A stretch of DNA of 64,000 bases from DATBGO01 sp963785765. GTDB lineage: Bacteria; Actinomycetota; Actinomycetes; Streptosporangiales; Streptosporangiaceae. The stretch lies in contig CAWAWM010000002.1 in NCBI GenBank assembly GCA_963785765.1, positions 62,001 to 126,000 on the forward strand. Reading direction: 5' to 3'. Below are positions 61,172 to 64,000 of this stretch, one piece after another. The translations under genes were made by a program, and so were the position numbers. Within the stretch, counting starts at the first letter, position 1, and every line of letters starts with the position of its first letter. The notes beneath the pieces are model-generated. The model was not told the DNA's origin. It saw only the letters and a program-made list of their open reading frames with translations, and searched no databases.

Positions 61172-61839
61172 CGCGTGCCTCCCGTGCTCGTCTTCGCGTC
61201 ATCGTCGGGCGTCCAGCCTTGCTCGCGGGCGATGCGCAGGCCGGCCAGGGTGCCGTGGCCGGCGGTGTCGCCGCCGGCCGCCTGGCCATCAGGGAAGCCC
61301 GCCAGGATCCGGGACGCCTGCCGCCACGTGCACAGCCGCGGCGCGCCGCGGGACGGCGCGACGCTGGCGCCCGAGCGCAGCCCGTCCACCAGCTCCCGGG
61401 CCGACTGCGGGGTCATATCGTCGAAGAACTCCCAGTTGACCATCACCACCGGGGCGTAGTCACAGGCGGCGTTGCACTCCACGTGCTCGACCGAGACCTT
61501 GCCGTCCGGCGTCGGCTCGTCGACCCCGACGCCCAGGTGCTCGATGAGGTCGGCCAGGATGACGTCGCCGCCCATGACCGCGCACAGCGTATTGGTGCAG
61601 ACTCCGACGTGGTACTCGCCGACCGGCTGCCGCTTGTACATGGTGTAGAACGAGACCACCGCGGTGACCTCCGCCTCGGACAGGCCGAGCTGCTCGGCGC
61701 AGTAGGCGATACCGTCCTGCGACACGAACCCTTCCTCGGCCTGGACCAGGTGCAGCAGCGGCAGCAGCGCGGACCTGGACCTCGGGTACCTGCCGATGAT
61801 CTCGGCAGCGTCCGCGGCCAGCTTGGCGCGGTCGATCAC
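61168..61839 (-). CDS. nuoE: NADH-quinone oxidoreductase subunit E
   Basis: 223 residues. Thioredoxin-like 2Fe-2S subunit: VGVCTNTLCAVMGGD (C-x4-C) and VECNAACDYAPVVMVN (C-x3-C) hold cluster N1a. The four-helix N-terminus (AADAAEIIGRYPRSRSALLP) is complete. The C-terminal ~55 residues are an actinobacterial extension. Overlaps nuoF by 4 bp. Confidence 0.95.
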   Translation of the reverse strand: MIDRAKLAADAAEIIGRYPRSRSALLPLLHLVQAEEGFVSQDGIAYCAEQLGLSEAEVTAVVSFYTMYKRQPVGEYHVGVCTNTLCAVMGGDVILADLIEHLGVGVDEPTPDGKVSVEHVECNAACDYAPVVMVNWEFFDDMTPQSARELVDGLRSGASVAPSRGAPRLCTWRQASRILAGFPDGQAAGGDTAGHGTLAGLRIAREQGWTPDDDAKTSTGGTR

Positions 61840-63173
61840 CTGTCTACTCCTCCCATCACCGGGTCAATGCTGGCCACGGCCACGATCACGTCAGCGACCA
61901 TCCCGCCCTCAGCCATTGCCGAGAGGGCTTGCAGGTTGGTGAACGAGGGGTCGCGGTAGTGCACCCGGAACGGCCTGGTGCCGCCGTCGCTGACCGCGTG
62001 GCAGCCGAGCTCGCCGCGGGGTGATTCGACCGCCTGGTAGACCTGGCCCGCCGGCACCCGGAAGCCCTCGGTCACCAGCTTAAAGTGATGGATGAGGGCC
62101 TCCATGGACTGCCCCATGATGTGGGCGATGTGGTCGGGTGAGTTGCCCAGGCCATCAGGACCGAGAGCTAGCTGGGCGGGCCAGCCGATCTTAGCGTCCC
62201 TGATCATCACCGGGTCGTCGGCGGGCCTGCTGCCCGCGAGCCGGTCCACGCACTGCTCGATGATCCGCAGCGACTGGTCCATCTCGTCCATCCGGATCAG
62301 GTACCGCCCGTAGGCGTCGCAGCTGGTCTGCACGGGCACGTCGAACTCGTAGGTCTCGTAGCCGCAGTACGGCTGGCTCTTGCGCAGGTCCCAGGGCAGG
62401 CCGGTGGAGCGCAGGATCGGCCCGGTGACACCCAGAGCCATGCAGCCCGCCAGGTCTAGGTAGGCGATGTTCCTGGTCCTGGCCAGGTAGATCGGGTTGA
62501 CGTCCAGGAGCCTGTGCAGCTCGGACAGCAGGCCCGGCATCACCGCCAGGAACTCGCGCACCTTCTCCAGCGCCCCGGACGGCAGATCCTGCGACACCCC
62601 GCCGGGCCGGATGAAGGCGTGGTTCATCCGCAGCCCGGTGATCAGCTCGAACAGGTCGAGCACCTTCTCCCGTTCGCGCATGCCGTACAGAAACACGGTG
62701 GTCGCGCCGAGTTCCAGGCCGAAGGTGCCGATGGCCGTCAGATGGGAGGAAATCCGGTTGAGTTCCATCATCAGCACCCTGATGATCGACGCCCGCTCGG
62801 GAACCGCATCCTCGATCCCCAGCAGCCGCTCGGTCGCCAGGCAGAACGCGGTCTCGTTGAACAACGGCGCTAGGTAGTCCATCCGGGTGCAGAACGTCAC
62901 GCCCTGCGTCCAGGTCCGGAACTCCATGTTCTTCTCGATGCCGGTGTGCAGGTAACCGACGACCGGCCGGAGCTCGGTCACCGTCTCGGCGTCCAGCGTC
63001 AGGATCAGCCTGAGCACCCCGTGGGTGGACGGATGCTGCGGGCCCATGTTGACGACCAGCCGCTCCTGGCCCGGGCGGTCGCCCTCCTCGGCGGCCGCGA
63101 CGACCTCATCCCAGTCCTCGCCGCCGACGGTATAGACGCGGCCCTCGGCCTCATAGTCCGGCTGGCCGGTCAT
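61836..63173 (-). CDS. nuoD: NADH-quinone oxidoreductase subunit D
   Basis: 445 residues. VNMGPQHPSTHGVLRLILTL holds the quinone-site His; VGYLHTGIEKNMEFRTWTQG, FIRPGGVSQDLPSGALEKV and the C-terminal ESPRGELGCHAVSDGGTRPF with DPSFTNLQALSAMAEGGMVA and the final D complete the 49-kDa subunit. It forms the quinone pocket with NuoB and NuoH. Confidence 0.96.
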   Translation of the reverse strand: MTGQPDYEAEGRVYTVGGEDWDEVVAAAEEGDRPGQERLVVNMGPQHPSTHGVLRLILTLDAETVTELRPVVGYLHTGIEKNMEFRTWTQGVTFCTRMDYLAPLFNETAFCLATERLLGIEDAVPERASIIRVLMMELNRISSHLTAIGTFGLELGATTVFLYGMREREKVLDLFELITGLRMNHAFIRPGGVSQDLPSGALEKVREFLAVMPGLLSELHRLLDVNPIYLARTRNIAYLDLAGCMALGVTGPILRSTGLPWDLRKSQPYCGYETYEFDVPVQTSCDAYGRYLIRMDEMDQSLRIIEQCVDRLAGSRPADDPVMIRDAKIGWPAQLALGPDGLGNSPDHIAHIMGQSMEALIHHFKLVTEGFRVPAGQVYQAVESPRGELGCHAVSDGGTRPFRVHYRDPSFTNLQALSAMAEGGMVADVIVAVASIDPVMGGVDR

Positions 63174-63934
63174 TCGTAAGCCCTCCGCTCGTCGGGCGGC
63201 GGAATCGTGGCGCCGCGGTACTCGACCGGGATGCCGCCGAGCGGGTAGTCCTTCCGCTGCGGGTGGCCCTTCCAGTCATCGGGCATCTCGATTCTGGTCA
63301 GCGCCGGGTGCCCGTCGAAGATGATGCCGAAGAAGTCCCAGGTTTCCCGCTCGTGCCAGTCGCAGGTCGGGTAGACCCTGAGCACGCTGGGGATGTGCGG
63401 GTCGGCGTCGGGCGCGGACACCTCGAGGCGCAGCCGCCGGTTGTGGGTGACCGACACCAGGTGGTACACGGCGTGCAGCTCGCGGCCGATGTCCGCCGGG
63501 TAGTGCACCCCGGAGACTCCGGTGCACAGCTCGAAGGCGAGCGCCGGGTCATCCCGCAGCCGACCCGCGACCGTGGGCAGATGCTCACGGCGGACATGGA
63601 AGGTCAGCTCGCCGCGGTCGGCGACGACCCGTTCGATCGCGTCGCCGAAATTCAGCCCGGACAGCTCGAGTGCGGTCCCGAGCGCGTCCGCCACGTCGTC
63701 AAAGTAGGAGCCGTACGGCCGCGGCGACGACAGCGGCGGCGGCCGCCTGACCTGCAGGCCGCCGTAGCCGGAGGTGTCGCCGGTGGTCTCGGTGCCGAAC
63801 ATGCCGGTCCGGGCCACGCGCTCGGCCAGCCGGTCGCGGCCGGCCAGCGCCGCGGGGTCGGCCAGCGCCGCGGGGTCGGCCTGGCCGTCGGGCCCGGGCT
63901 GACCGCCCGGGCCGGGGCCGCCGGGCTGGGTCAC
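63170..63934 (-). CDS. nuoC: NADH-quinone oxidoreductase subunit C
   Basis: 254 residues from GTG 63934. Core: FELCTGVSGVHYPADIGREL, VYHLVSVTHNRRLRLEVSAP and CDWHERETWDFFGIIFDGHP followed by RIEMPDDWKGHPQRKDYPLG, the 30-kDa subunit signature. About 90 residues of Gly/Ala-rich leader precede it. GTGA overlap with nuoB. Confidence 0.95.
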   Translation of the reverse strand: MTQPGGPGPGGQPGPDGQADPAALADPAALAGRDRLAERVARTGMFGTETTGDTSGYGGLQVRRPPPLSSPRPYGSYFDDVADALGTALELSGLNFGDAIERVVADRGELTFHVRREHLPTVAGRLRDDPALAFELCTGVSGVHYPADIGRELHAVYHLVSVTHNRRLRLEVSAPDADPHIPSVLRVYPTCDWHERETWDFFGIIFDGHPALTRIEMPDDWKGHPQRKDYPLGGIPVEYRGATIPPPDERRAYE

Positions 63935-64000
63935 GGCTGCGCCTCCCGCCGCTGGGCGGGCAGCGGCTCGGCCGCCTCGTCCACGGGCTGCTGGGCGAGC
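63931..64000 (-). CDS. nuoB: NADH-quinone oxidoreductase subunit B, C-terminal end only
   Basis: The frame overlapping the nuoC start reads LAQQPVDEAAEPLPAQRREA then QP and a stop. Only the non-conserved C-terminal tail is visible; the assignment rests on the invariant nuoB-nuoC gene order, not on motifs. Confidence 0.7.
   Translation of the reverse strand, partial: LAQQPVDEAAEPLPAQRREAQP

Overview
The window is very GC-rich (most genes use G/C third positions and GTG starts are common) and holds a class II tRNA-Tyr gene, a full-type Nuo complex I operon with long actinobacterial NuoE/NuoJ extensions, a Kor-type 2-oxoglutarate:ferredoxin oxidoreductase and a GrcC-like polyprenyl synthase. 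This points to a chromosomal piece of a filamentous or Streptosporangiales/Streptomyces-like actinomycete; the species cannot be named from the sequence.

Region 1 (1-18,300) is an envelope and stress-gene neighbourhood: three HdeD-like membrane proteins, a BON-domain protein, DUF1269-like, DUF1345-like and DUF6069-like proteins, a diacylglycerol-kinase-like lipid kinase, an UPF0104 flippase-like protein, an AI-2E-type permease, a large LuxR/AAA regulator, two TetR regulators and an FAD monooxygenase. It is full of decayed second copies of its own genes (two BON remnants, a lipid-kinase remnant, an UPF0104 fragment fused to an IS110 transposase, and a near-identical inverted HdeD pair), so it looks like a block that duplicated and partly rotted.

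Region 2 (18,300-26,000) is a mobile-element scrapyard: an nSTAND/WD40 gene that has lost its NTPase front end, a degenerate IS21-type element, an intact DDE insertion sequence with recognisable terminal repeats, and the C-terminal stump of a tyrosine integrase.

Region 3 (25,970-37,333) lies between partial copies of the 3' half of tRNA-Tyr. The intact tRNA-Tyr gene is at 37,252-37,333 (minus strand), with partial copies at 31,345 and 25,969. This is the signature of at least two integrative elements stacked in one tRNA attachment site. The inner cargo includes a toxin-antitoxin pair, a STAS protein and an RsbW-like ATPase, and a Nudix / PfkB-like / alpha-beta hydrolase operon; the second island carries a TetR-controlled ABC exporter, a broken copy of the same TetR module and a resolvase fragment.

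Region 4 (37,333-64,000) is core chromosome: YajQ, korAB, an enoyl-CoA hydratase, a serine hydrolase, a methyltransferase, two paralogous lipoproteins, a polyprenyl diphosphate synthase (probably for the menaquinone side chain) and nuoN-nuoB read on the minus strand with 4-base overlaps. Kor delivers reduced ferredoxin and complex I feeds electrons from NADH to menaquinone, so these genes fit one respiratory theme. Several otherwise well conserved genes here (enoyl-CoA hydratase, polyprenyl synthase, nuoN, nuoL, and the AI-2E permease in region 1) each carry a single-base frameshift in a G/C run, which looks more like sequence error than five independent gene deaths. Short tandem repeats of 15-21 bases are common in and beside the genes of this region.
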